Shown here in pieces: positions 19,224 to 25,799 of a stretch of DNA of 64,000 bases. The stretch lies in NCBI RefSeq assembly GCF_003325755.1, contig NZ_QORI02000001.1:186001-250000 (forward strand). Reading direction: 5' to 3'. Source of the stretch: Pseudomonas sp. SST3. GTDB taxonomy: Bacteria; Pseudomonadota; Gammaproteobacteria; Pseudomonadales; Pseudomonadaceae. Both the position numbers and the translations under genes were made by a program. The notes beneath the pieces are model-generated. The model was not told where the DNA came from, made no database searches, and worked only from the letters and a program-made list of their open reading frames with translations. Position 1 is the first letter of the stretch. Each line of letters starts with the position of its first letter.

Positions 19224-21136
19224 TCATCGGTACCGCCGGCCACATCGACCATGGCAAGACTGCGCTGCTCAAGGCACTGACCGGACAAGAAGGCGACCGC
19301 CGCCGCGACGAGCGCTTGCGGGGGATCACCATTGATCTCGGTTACCTGTACACCTCGCTCGGCGAATCCGACCTCACCGGGTTCATCGATGTACCCGGCC
19401 ACGAGCGCTTCGTACACAACATGCTGGCCGGGGCCTGTGGCATTGACTGCGTGCTGCTGGTGATCGCCGCCGACGACGGCGTGATGCCGCAGACCCGCGA
19501 GCACCTGGCCATCGTCGAGTTGCTGGGCATTCGCCGCGCGCTCGTGGCGCTAACCAAAATCGATCGGGTCGAAGCGCCGCGTATTGCCGAGGTGCGCCAG
19601 CAGATCGAATCGCTGCTGCAGACCGGCCCACTGACCGGCACGCCGATCTTTCCGGTATCCAGCATCACCGGCGAGGGCATCGACGCGCTTCGTTCGGCGT
19701 TAATCGAGCAGGCCGCAGGGGTGCGCACACGCAGCGAAGACGGTTATTTCCGGCTGGCCATCGACCGCGCATTCAGCGTCACCGGAGCCGGCGTCGTCGT
19801 GACCGGAACGGCGTTCGCCGGCCGGGTTCGAGTCGGCGACGAGCTGACCCTGAGCCCAGCCGGGCGCAGCGTTCGAGTGCGCGGGCTGCATGCCCAGAAC
19901 CGGGTCTCCGAGCAGGCCCAGGCCGGGCAACGGGTCGCCCTGAACCTCGCTGGCGATCGCCTCGCGGTGGAACAGATCAGCCGCGGCGACTGGCTGCTCA
20001 AGCCCGAGCTGCAGGCCGCTACCCGGCGCATCGACATCGAATTCACGCTGCTGCCCAGCGAAGCCCGCGAGCTGCGCCACTGGACCCCGGTGCACATTCA
20101 TCTCGGCGCGCAAGACGTAACGGGCCGGATCGCGCTGCTGGAAGGTGAATACCTGGCGCCCGGCGGTCACGTACACGCACAGCTGCTGCTGAACGCGCCG
20201 GCCCACGCCGTGCACGGCGATCGTGTAGTACTGCGGGACCAATCCGCACAGCGCACACTGGGCGGCGGCCGAGTACTCGATCCCTTCGCCCCACCGCGCA
20301 ACCGTCATCGCCAGGCGCGCCTGGCAGTGCTGCGCGCCTTGGGCGGCGAAACACTGGAAGAGATCCTGCCGGCGCTGTTACCAAGCGCCATGAATGGCCT
20401 GGAACCGGCCTTGCTGGAGCGGCAGTTCAACCGGCCGAGACAGACCTGGCGCCTGCCTGACGAGGCGCTGGAAATCCCCACCAGAGAGGGTCCACGGCTG
20501 TTCGACCGCGGCACCTGGGACTATCTCGAGCAGAGCCTGGTGGCCGCGCTGCAGCGCTTCCATGAAACACAACCGGATGAACTCGGACCGGATCGTGACC
20601 GTTTGCGCCGCTACGCGCTGCCCCAGCTGGAACGGCCGATTTACCTCGCGCTGCTGGAACGAACCCTGGCGGCCGGAACGATCGAAGCCAACGGCCCCTG
20701 GCTGCATCTTCCCGGGCACCGCGTTCAGCTGAGCGAAGAAGAAGAGTCGCTGAAAGCCCGCCTCTGGCCGCTGCTGGAGTCAGCCCGGTTCAACCCACCG
20801 TGGGTGCGCGATCTGGCCGGCGAGCTGGAAATCGAAGAGGATCGTGTGCGTCATCTGTTGCGCAAACTGTCTCGCATCGGCGAGCTCCAGCAGGTCGTAA
20901 AGGACCTCTTCTATCCCGACTCGACCATCCGCCAGCTGGCTAATCAGGTATTGGACATGGAGCGTCAGTCCGGCGTGATCCGCGCCGCCGCCTTCCGCGA
21001 CCAGATCCAGCTCGGCCGCAAGCGCAGCATTCAGCTGCTCGAACACTTCGACCGTATCGGCCTCACCCGACGCTTCGGCAACGAGCGCAAGGTCCGCCCC
21101 GACAGCGCCTTGGCCTCGGAGGTCGAGCTCAGGTAG
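19220..21136 (+). CDS. selB: Selenocysteine-specific elongation factor
   Basis: GTPase that brings Sec-tRNA(Sec) to UGA codons marked by a SECIS hairpin. 638 aa. The G motifs are G1 [11 protein letters not shown] (residues 7-17), G3 DVPGHERF and G4 TKID. EF-Tu-like domains II and III follow, then C-terminal winged-helix repeats that bind the SECIS (for example [19 protein letters not shown] and [19 protein letters not shown]). The stop is only 44 bases before the interrupted 5' half of selC, so selA-selB-selC was probably one block before the prophage inserted. Confidence 0.96.
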   Translation: MIIGTAGHIDHGKTALLKALTGQEGDRRRDERLRGITIDLGYLYTSLGESDLTGFIDVPGHERFVHNMLAGACGIDCVLLVIAADDGVMPQTREHLAIVELLGIRRALVALTKIDRVEAPRIAEVRQQIESLLQTGPLTGTPIFPVSSITGEGIDALRSALIEQAAGVRTRSEDGYFRLAIDRAFSVTGAGVVVTGTAFAGRVRVGDELTLSPAGRSVRVRGLHAQNRVSEQAQAGQRVALNLAGDRLAVEQISRGDWLLKPELQAATRRIDIEFTLLPSEARELRHWTPVHIHLGAQDVTGRIALLEGEYLAPGGHVHAQLLLNAPAHAVHGDRVVLRDQSAQRTLGGGRVLDPFAPPRNRHRQARLAVLRALGGETLEEILPALLPSAMNGLEPALLERQFNRPRQTWRLPDEALEIPTREGPRLFDRGTWDYLEQSLVAALQRFHETQPDELGPDRDRLRRYALPQLERPIYLALLERTLAAGTIEANGPWLHLPGHRVQLSEEEESLKARLWPLLESARFNPPWVRDLAGELEIEEDRVRHLLRKLSRIGELQQVVKDLFYPDSTIRQLANQVLDMERQSGVIRAAAFRDQIQLGRKRSIQLLEHFDRIGLTRRFGNERKVRPDSALASEVELR

Positions 21137-21180
21137 GCTGCTTATCAGTTTCCAGTCCAGGCCTCGTTCGAGACCTCCCT

Positions 21181-21219
21181 GGAAGGCAATCGCACCCGGT
21201 GGTGCGGCCGGGCTTCAAA
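21181..21219 (+). repeat. attL: truncated 5' half of tRNA-Sec
   Basis: 39 bases identical to positions 31193-31231, starting at the first base of tRNA-Sec and ending at the last base of the anticodon loop (CTTCAAA). Beyond it the sequence diverges to phage. This is the original chromosomal 5' half of selC left by integration; it has no 3' half and cannot be a tRNA. Confidence 0.93.
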
Positions 21220-21324
21220 TCCTGTATTTTTGCTTGTTTACAGTTGCTTACGTTGGTTAGTACTGGCTATCGACTCGTCAGTCCGCCTCGACTATGGCTA
21301 TTTTTGGATAATGATAGGCTATGG

Positions 21325-21346
21325 TTTCGACACTTTTTCGACACTC
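21325..21346. promoter_or_regulatory. Candidate integrase arm-type site, attL side
   Basis: A tandem repeat of TTCGACACT spaced 11 bp apart (21326 and 21337), 106 bases inside the left end. The 22-bp unit recurs with one mismatch at 31122-31143, close to attR. Paired copies flanking the core fit arm sites for a tyrosine integrase (inference). A lone TTTCGACAC is also at 22235-22243. Confidence 0.5.
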
Positions 21347-21449
21347 TCGATTTGCTAGGTTGGTGGACGGTAATCGATTATTAGCATAACCGCTGGGTTA
21401 GATTTTCGTACGTTTGCGGCTTGGCTAGCATGGAGCTACCGTTAATACA

Positions 21450-21827
21450 ATGAGAGAGCAAATCTTTAGCCGGGCTGTCGAGTCTGGTGGGCGCTTAATG
21501 GTTAAAAGCGCTCTTAATCCCATACTGTGGCTTTGCGGAATTATTACAATCCCTACAATGATAGCTGGCGGATTAAACCCGGCATTGCCTAGCTGGGTTA
21601 TATTCATAGGTTGCTCACCTGTCGTTGTTGCTTTGTTTGGGTTTTTATTTTTATTGTTTTTTGATCGAGACAAGTTGCAATCCGAAGATTACCAGATACA
21701 AAAGAGGACCATCGAGTTGGCGCAACAAAAAGGTGACCCTCAGCCACTGGAAGTTAATCAAGAATTAATAACCAGCAACCCCGATCTAAATTGCATTACT
21801 AGCCAATCTGACGAGGTCCTCCAATGA
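21450..21827 (+). CDS. Two-helix membrane protein, first gene of a prophage cargo pair
   Basis: 125 aa. Two hydrophobic helices lie at about residues 21-41 (PILWLCGIITIPTMIAGG) and 48-71 (WVIFIGCSPVVVALFGFLFL), followed at once by FDRDKLQSEDYQIQKRT, a charged juxtamembrane motif I remember from other small two-helix proteins. The last 40 residues are polar and probably cytoplasmic. The stop overlaps the next start (ATGA), so the pair is translationally coupled. The region is AT-rich against the host. No strong ribosome site precedes ATG 21450; ATG 21498 (MVKSALNPILW) is the alternative. Function unknown; a membrane effector controlled by the partner is an inference. Confidence 0.7.
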   Translation: MREQIFSRAVESGGRLMVKSALNPILWLCGIITIPTMIAGGLNPALPSWVIFIGCSPVVVALFGFLFLLFFDRDKLQSEDYQIQKRTIELAQQKGDPQPLEVNQELITSNPDLNCITSQSDEVLQ

Positions 21828-22114
21828 GGAAGGCCTACATATTCATTTACGATGACGTGGTCGGCGATCGCGAGAAGTTGAAAAATCTGTTCAATCGAAT
21901 GAGCACGGTGAAGACATGGCGGTTCGATATGCCTCACTGCTTTTATGTTATTTCAGAAAACAGTGCCGCAGAGCTGTATGAAGAATTTGTTTCTTTGAAT
22001 GGGAGAATGGGTAAATTTCTATTCATTGAAGCAAGCGAAAACCGTCAGGGGCAGATGATTAGGGATACTTGGCACCTTCTTAGAAATAAGGTTCTAAAAT
22101 CAAAACAAACATGA
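21824..22114 (+). CDS. Cas2/VapD-fold small protein coupled to the membrane protein
   Basis: 96 aa with the predicted beta-alpha-beta-beta-alpha-beta order of a Cas2-like ferredoxin fold: strand KAYIFIYDD ending in the Asp pair where Cas2 nucleases carry their catalytic Asp, helix DREKLKNLFNRM, strand MPHCFYVISE, helix AAELYEEFVSLN, strand GKFLFIEAS, and a C-terminal RDTWHLLRN segment. It shares this plan with the gene at 22313 (YD after strand 1, FYV/WYV strand, tryptophan near the end). No cas1 or CRISPR array is near, so it is not an adaptation module. Role unknown. Confidence 0.65.
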   Translation: MRKAYIFIYDDVVGDREKLKNLFNRMSTVKTWRFDMPHCFYVISENSAAELYEEFVSLNGRMGKFLFIEASENRQGQMIRDTWHLLRNKVLKSKQT

Positions 22115-22312
22115 TGTACTTTACGCACCCAGCTGAATCCCCGATATGCATAATCGTTGTTGTGAAGCCTTGCTGGAATAAAACAAGATCCGCTGTTATT
22201 TTCGCTGTTGATTCAGGTCAAGCTTGAACACTAATTTCGACACGCGGCTTTGCAGCGCTAAGAGCGCTATGCTTATATAGCAGCTACTTTTTTCAATCAA
22301 GGAAGACACTCT

Positions 22313-22594
22313 ATGGCGAATAACCTGTTCATCTCCTACGACCTAAACGCCGCCGGCAAGGATTATTCGAAAGTCATTAGCGCAATCGAAGCGCTTGGGA
22401 ACTGTGTGAAGGTTCAAAAGTCTTTTTGGTACGTGAACTCATCACTTAGTTGCGAACAGGCCGCTAATCGTATTTGGGCCGCCATGGATGCCAATGACTC
22501 TTTGGTCGTCATCGACGCAACTAATAACGACGCCTACTGGTATAACATCTCTGCTGTTTCTTCTAAGCACATTCAAGATCATTGGAGGAGATGA
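22313..22594 (+). CDS. SinR-type Cas2-like protein
   Basis: 93 aa, starting MANNLFISYDLNAAGKDYSK, closely matching the small family often labelled SinR or Cas2-like. The first strand ends in YD, the Cas2 catalytic position; the VQKSFWYVNSSL strand and VVIDATNNDAYWYN strand follow. ATG at 22313 has AAGGAAG upstream. A 199-bp gap from the previous gene holds an AGCGCT...AGCGCT repeat and a TATA-rich stretch just before the start, so it probably has its own promoter. It ends 11 bases before the convergent stop of the membrane protein gene. Confidence 0.7.
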   Translation: MANNLFISYDLNAAGKDYSKVISAIEALGNCVKVQKSFWYVNSSLSCEQAANRIWAAMDANDSLVVIDATNNDAYWYNISAVSSKHIQDHWRR

Positions 22595-22604
22595 ATGCTT
22601 GGCG

Positions 22605-23159
22605 CTAATTTCTTGTAGAAAGATTAACCTTCGCCTTGCAATTTCTTCGTTCAAGGCTTCCTTCCCGGTGTGGGCAAAAGTCACTCAGCCGTGATTCTTT
22701 GCCTACAACCACAATTTCTTTTTTGCGGGATGGAATTGTTACGGTCGGCTCCGGCACAACCCGTGTGGCTGGGACGATATTAGTGGCGCCCTGTGGAACG
22801 TAGTTGTTGTCGTTGAATACGGTTTGCTTGGGCGTCGGCTCTGCCGTAACGGCTTGAGGCTGGGCTGATTGCGGCTGAGGCGTTGCACCCCTCGCGGCTA
22901 CTTCCTCTACTACCCTGTCCCAATCCTTGGTCACCGTGGGCTCTACTCGCGTAATCTCAGCGACGGGGGCTGGCTTGGGTTGGATGCGCCTATCGGCAAT
23001 GCGCTGTGCGGTTCCCTGCAGGAACGCTGAGCCTGCCATCTGGAGAACCGCTAGCGTAAGAACGGTGCCTATCAGACCAGGGATCAGCTTCGCTAGCCTG
23101 CGGCTTTTGCGTGGATGCCTTGTGATGTATTCCGGGGCGTCGTTCCAATCAGCCTTCAT
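22605..23159 (-). CDS. Single-pass membrane protein co-oriented with the phage repressor
   Basis: 184 aa. A basic N-terminus (TRHPRKSRRLAKL) precedes one membrane helix (LIPGLIGTVLTLAVLQMAG, about residues 26-44); the rest is a Pro/Gln/Thr-rich linker and a C-terminal patch with two cysteines (DFCPHREGSLERRNC). The strong GGGAGAGGA ribosome site before ATG 23159 supports translation. It lies 57 bases after the repressor gene on the same strand and so is probably expressed in the lysogen. That fits superinfection exclusion or surface modification, but I do not recognise the family. Confidence 0.65.
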   Translation of the reverse strand: MKADWNDAPEYITRHPRKSRRLAKLIPGLIGTVLTLAVLQMAGSAFLQGTAQRIADRRIQPKPAPVAEITRVEPTVTKDWDRVVEEVAARGATPQPQSAQPQAVTAEPTPKQTVFNDNNYVPQGATNIVPATRVVPEPTVTIPSRKKEIVVVGKESRLSDFCPHREGSLERRNCKAKVNLSTRN

Positions 23160-23216
23160 ATCGTCCTCTCCCTGTCGTTCGGGCGTACCAGCGCCTAGTC
23201 ACTTCCGTTGTGATCG

Positions 23217-23501
23217 CTATCCCGCGCTCTGACTGGGCAAGTTTCGGTTGGCCTCGTCGAACTCCGGGCTTCGGTGACCATGCTCTGGCTCGATCCGGCC
23301 GCTAACGAGCCAAAGGGCATATTCCGGAAACGAGTCTGCGAGGATGCCGATCTCCTCCGTCCCGATGCGGATTTTCTCACTGCTGATGTTGCGCCAGCGG
23401 TCGTAATTCTTGCCGCCCTTCTCGCTCAACCGCTTCGGACCGATAGCCCGTATCAATCGAAGCGCTCTATCTCGGACTGAATCCATATAGGAACAATTCA
23501 T
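23217..23501 (-). CDS. Prophage immunity repressor (Pf4r-like)
   Basis: About 94 aa with a helix-turn-helix core (VRDRALRLIRAIGPKRLSEK, YDRWRNISSEKIRIGTEEI) and the family C-terminal pattern FPEYALWLVSGRIEPEHG...SPEFDEANRNL seen in small Pseudomonas phage repressors. Divergent from xis with three operator-like sites between them. Starts are possible at 23513, 23501 and 23486; none has a good ribosome site, so a leaderless transcript is possible. The 23513 start would lie inside the first operator. Confidence 0.75.
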   Translation of the reverse strand: MNCSYMDSVRDRALRLIRAIGPKRLSEKGGKNYDRWRNISSEKIRIGTEEIGILADSFPEYALWLVSGRIEPEHGHRSPEFDEANRNLPSQSAG

Positions 23502-23503
23502 GA

Positions 23504-23565
23504 TGCGTAACATTTACGCAGGATCGGATAAGGTGTAACTTTTACGCAAGAGTAAATGTTACGCA
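23504..23565. promoter_or_regulatory. Three operator sites between repressor and xis
   Basis: Site 1 (23504-23520) is the perfect 7-3-7 palindrome TGCGTAA-CAT-TTACGCA. Sites 2 (23532-23548) and 3 (23549-23565) keep a perfect right half TTACGCA and a 5-of-7 left half, and abut each other. Location between divergent repressor and excisionase genes indicates the lysogeny switch. Site 1 overlaps the repressor start region, which suggests autoregulation. Confidence 0.75.
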
Positions 23566-23616
23566 GATATTAGCTGCGCTAATAAAGACCAACATAGTGC
23601 AACAAAGGCCAAGGAC

Positions 23617-23835
23617 ATGGAAGGAATCAACCTCTCGCTTAAAGACCTGCTAAGCCCGCCCCCGGTGATGCCTTGGCGTGAGTTCGCGGATTGGATTCGC
23701 ATGGGCAACGAGCACGACGTGGTGTGGGGCTGGATTCGCAACGGCTATATCCCGTCGCACAAGGTCGGCAAGTACGTGATGGTCAACGTGGCGCTACTGA
23801 CACAGCAGCTCATGGAAAAGGAATGGTCGGCATGA
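23617..23835 (+). CDS. Excisionase / early DNA-binding protein (XisF-like)
   Basis: 72 aa, with the MerR/excisionase-like pattern VMPWREFADWIRMGNEHDVV followed by VWGWIRNGYIPSHKVGKYV, in which a helix-turn-helix meets a GxIPxxxxG wing. In Pf phages a protein in this place directs excision and represses the repressor gene. It is divergent from the repressor across the operator array, as expected for the opposing half of a genetic switch. Confidence 0.75.
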   Translation: MEGINLSLKDLLSPPPVMPWREFADWIRMGNEHDVVWGWIRNGYIPSHKVGKYVMVNVALLTQQLMEKEWSA

Positions 23836-23874
23836 TCCGCGCCGCCTACGGAAAGCCAGCCGAGGGGATGACGT

Positions 23875-24210
23875 ATGAGCCTGTCGACCTATATGCGCCT
23901 ACCGCACCCCGAGAGCTGCGACTGCTCTGTCTGCTGGTCCCGACGCGAAGTGGCGAAACCCGCTCGCTCCCGGTCCACACCCTGCGCCCAATGCCGCCCC
24001 GCATCTGTGCAGCCGATTCGCACAACCCGCATGGGCATGATCGCTGGTGTCTGGACAGTCCTCGCCTCGGAATGGGCGGTGATACCGGCCTATACCTGCG
24101 AGAAACACACGCCACCCGACCGTCCGCCGAAGTATTGGAGCGTTGTGCTCGATACGGGCAAGCCCACGCCCTACGTGCCGATTCACGAGCCGTTCCAGCT
24201 GGAGGCCTGA
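23875..24210 (+). CDS. Cysteine-rich phage protein of unknown function
   Basis: 111 aa, with CDCSVCW and CAQC pairs that could form a zinc site, then a hydrophobic MIAGVWTVLASEWAVIPAY stretch and a tail with CEKH. ATG at 23875 follows GAGGGG. An overlapping frame from 23832 is also open but its composition is less protein-like. It takes the place of the small early genes of Pf phages between xis and the ssDNA-binding protein. Confidence 0.55.
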   Translation: MSLSTYMRLPHPESCDCSVCWSRREVAKPARSRSTPCAQCRPASVQPIRTTRMGMIAGVWTVLASEWAVIPAYTCEKHTPPDRPPKYWSVVLDTGKPTPYVPIHEPFQLEA

Positions 24211-24214
24211 GCCA

Positions 24215-24484
24215 ATGAACGCCATCGCCTCGCTGCTCGTGCTCAGCCAGTTACTAATAGTCATAGCCATCGGTGCGCTTCTGACCGGCATGCCCCTACT
24301 CGGACTCGATCAGGTCCAGGGCCGCGCTCCCGGCTTGTCCGAACACGCCTCACCGTTCGGACAAACGGAAGCACGGGCGGAGCGCACCCTTGACCCGGCA
24401 CGAACCGAAACAGCCTCCGCTCGTGAGTGTGGGGCAGCTTCACCGCCCCGCGCTCCCGAGCCCTCGGCGGCAAGAGTGGGATGA
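24215..24484 (+). CDS. Small membrane-anchored phage protein
   Basis: 89 aa. An N-terminal hydrophobic helix ([19 protein letters not shown], residues 7-25) is followed by a polar Ala/Arg/Pro-rich tail. It begins 5 bases after the previous stop and so belongs to the same early operon. No family recognised; low sequence complexity in the tail lowers confidence. Confidence 0.45.
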   Translation: MNAIASLLVLSQLLIVIAIGALLTGMPLLGLDQVQGRAPGLSEHASPFGQTEARAERTLDPARTETASARECGAASPPRAPEPSAARVG

Positions 24485-24661
24485 CAAGGGCAAAGCCCTT
24501 GGTGTTAACCAACTAACAGGCAACCGCAACGCGAAGTTTTAACCAGTAGGCCCAGTAACAAACCAGCAGTGGCGAATTTTAGAAGTTCGTCTGCTCGGGA
24601 TCGCTCGGCCTGCGAAAAGCGAAGACGCGCAATCAAGCGCAACTAGAAAGAGGAAACACAG

Positions 24662-25024
24662 ATGGCACGTTCGACTATGGAAGTTGCATTTCTCGGCACT
24701 CAACGCTTCGACGGTGAAGCTGGCCAGAAGTACATCAAGGTCTTCTACGGCGACGAACCAGACGGCAAGACCGAACACGGCCTTTCCATCATCGGCATGG
24801 CAGCAGCGGACGAAGTAGCCGATGAGATCTTCGCAGCCGGTGCCCAGTTCGAGCCGCTGCAACTGGTGCGCATCCACTTCGAGATCGCCCGTGGTGGCCA
24901 GAACAAGGGCAAGAACCTAGCCCTGCAACTGGAAGCCGTGAAGCCCCGCAACACCACCGAACCGACCCGCTCAGCTGCTCAGCCGAACCCGGCCAAGCCA
25001 GCCGACCCAGCCAAAGCCAACTAA
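24662..25024 (+). CDS. Single-stranded DNA-binding protein of the filamentous phage
   Basis: 120 aa, equivalent to the Pf1 ssDNA-binding protein (Ff gene V role). It coats newly made phage ssDNA before export. The N-terminus MARSTMEVAFLGTQRFDGEA and the LQLVRIHFEIARGGQNKGKNL strand region are characteristic of the Pf family; a Pro/Ala-rich tail follows. A strong AGAGGAAACACAG site precedes the ATG. The 177-bp gap before it may carry the promoter of the structural operon. Confidence 0.85.
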   Translation: MARSTMEVAFLGTQRFDGEAGQKYIKVFYGDEPDGKTEHGLSIIGMAAADEVADEIFAAGAQFEPLQLVRIHFEIARGGQNKGKNLALQLEAVKPRNTTEPTRSAAQPNPAKPADPAKAN

Positions 25025-25039
25025 GGGGAGGGGCGGACC

Positions 25040-25219
25040 ATGCTGATGGGTGACCGCGTTATCTGCGACTGCTGCGGCAACGACATGGGCAAGCTCATGA
25101 GCCTTCCCGCACCGCAAAGCGATCTGCTGCCCGATCTGCGGTTGCCGCCCCATTTCGCCGTCTGCCCCGACTGCGAACCCCTCGAACAAGCCGCCGACCT
25201 CCTTGAGGCCGGTGCATGA
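25040..25219 (+). CDS. 59-aa zinc-ribbon-like phage protein
   Basis: A short gene: MLMGDRVICDCCGNDMGK, then FAVCPDCEPLEQAADLLEAG. The two pairs C-x-x-C (CDCC and CPDC), about 32 residues apart, form a probable zinc knuckle. AGGGGAGGGGCG precedes the ATG, and the stop overlaps the next start (ATGA). It occupies the position between the ssDNA-binding protein and the minor coat genes. Function unknown. Confidence 0.65.
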   Translation: MLMGDRVICDCCGNDMGKLMSLPAPQSDLLPDLRLPPHFAVCPDCEPLEQAADLLEAGA

Positions 25220-25431
25220 ATTTCCTCGCCTGTGACGGTGACTGGCTCCAAGGCGCTGACGGTACGCCCGTCTGCTCCGGGTCGCTGGTTGCCCTCACGG
25301 TCGAGGAAATGCAGAGCCTCTACGGCGCTGCACTGTCCTGGGAACAGGTCTCCGAACTCCAGGCAGAGGCCATCGTGCTCTTTGCCACCGTGTTCGGTTT
25401 TCTGGTCCTCAAAAAAGTCCTGAAACAGTGA
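25216..25431 (+). CDS. Minor coat-type membrane protein
   Basis: 71 aa. The N-terminal half is acidic and soluble, with two cysteines (FLACDGDW, PVCSGS). A C-terminal membrane helix AIVLFATVFGFLVLKK ends in basic residues, the topology of inovirus minor coat proteins. It directly precedes coaB, as does the corresponding small gene in Pf phages. Confidence 0.7.
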   Translation: MNFLACDGDWLQGADGTPVCSGSLVALTVEEMQSLYGAALSWEQVSELQAEAIVLFATVFGFLVLKKVLKQ

Positions 25432-25441
25432 GGTATCACCC

Positions 25442-25651
25442 ATGCAACTGAACAAGCATTTCATCAAGAAAATCGGCGTTGGCGCTGCTGCCGCGCTCTC
25501 CACCCTGGCTGGCACCGTGTACGCAGCCGTTCCCCCGGAAGCGACCGGCGCACTGGATGAGGCGGGCACCGATGTTGGCACCATCGGCTGGGCCGTCTTC
25601 GCCGTGATCATCGCCGCCATGGCGTTCAAGTACATGCGCCGCGCCCTGTAA
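25442..25651 (+). CDS. coaB: Major coat protein B precursor
   Basis: 69-aa precursor of the filament coat. The basic leader MQLNKHFIKKIGVGAAAALS... ends at VYA, giving a mature protein of about 41 residues: acidic start AVPPEATGALDEAG, membrane helix TIGWAVFAVIIAAMAFKY and basic end MRRAL that contacts DNA. This is the standard inovirus coat design. A strong terminator lies 35 bases downstream, consistent with high coat transcript levels. Confidence 0.92.
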   Translation: MQLNKHFIKKIGVGAAAALSTLAGTVYAAVPPEATGALDEAGTDVGTIGWAVFAVIIAAMAFKYMRRAL

Positions 25652-25685
25652 GCCTGGGTTGCGCACCGCAAGTGCCGAAGCAAAC

Positions 25686-25708
25686 AAACCCCGCTCCGGC
25701 GGGGTTTT
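25686..25708 (+). terminator. Terminator after the major coat gene
   Basis: AAACCCCGC (25686-25694) pairs with GCGGGGTTT (25699-25707) around a TCCG loop, ending in TTTT. Filamentous phages commonly place a strong terminator here to separate abundant coat from scarce adsorption-protein transcripts. Confidence 0.92.
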
Positions 25709-25727
25709 CACTTCCGAGGGAACGCCA

Positions 25728-25799
25728 ATGAGTTACCAACTGTACGTCCTGATCCTGACCACCCTGGCGTTCTATCTCGTGTTTTTTGGGCGGGTTTGA
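25728..25799 (+). CDS. 23-residue hydrophobic phage protein
   Basis: MSYQLYVLILTTLAFYLVFF followed by GRV and stop. It is almost entirely one membrane helix with a positive C-terminus. GAGGGAAC precedes the ATG by about 6 bases, and the TGA overlaps the coaA start (TGATG), so it is coupled to coaA. Size and design match pVII/pIX-type end-cap proteins, though those normally lie before the major coat gene. Too short for most gene callers. Confidence 0.6.
   Translation: MSYQLYVLILTTLAFYLVFFGRV

Noticed and set aside
21181..21219. A second tRNA-Sec gene beside selB
   Set aside because: Only the 5' half is present; it is the attL remnant.
21199..21384. Open frame running out of the attL tRNA fragment
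   Set aside because: It starts inside the tRNA half and has no ribosome site or protein-like features; it is read-through of attL sequence.
21450..22114. Panoptes-type (minimal CRISPR polymerase plus two-helix effector) system
   Set aside because: The partner lacks a GGDD/GGDEF palm motif and the membrane protein lacks a C-terminal nucleotide-binding beta domain.
21824..22594. CRISPR-Cas adaptation module
   Set aside because: Cas2-like proteins are present but there is no cas1, effector gene or repeat-spacer array anywhere in the window.
23832..24218. Alternative frame overlapping the Cys-rich phage gene
   Set aside because: The frame from 23875 has a better ribosome site and Cys pairs; both cannot easily be real.
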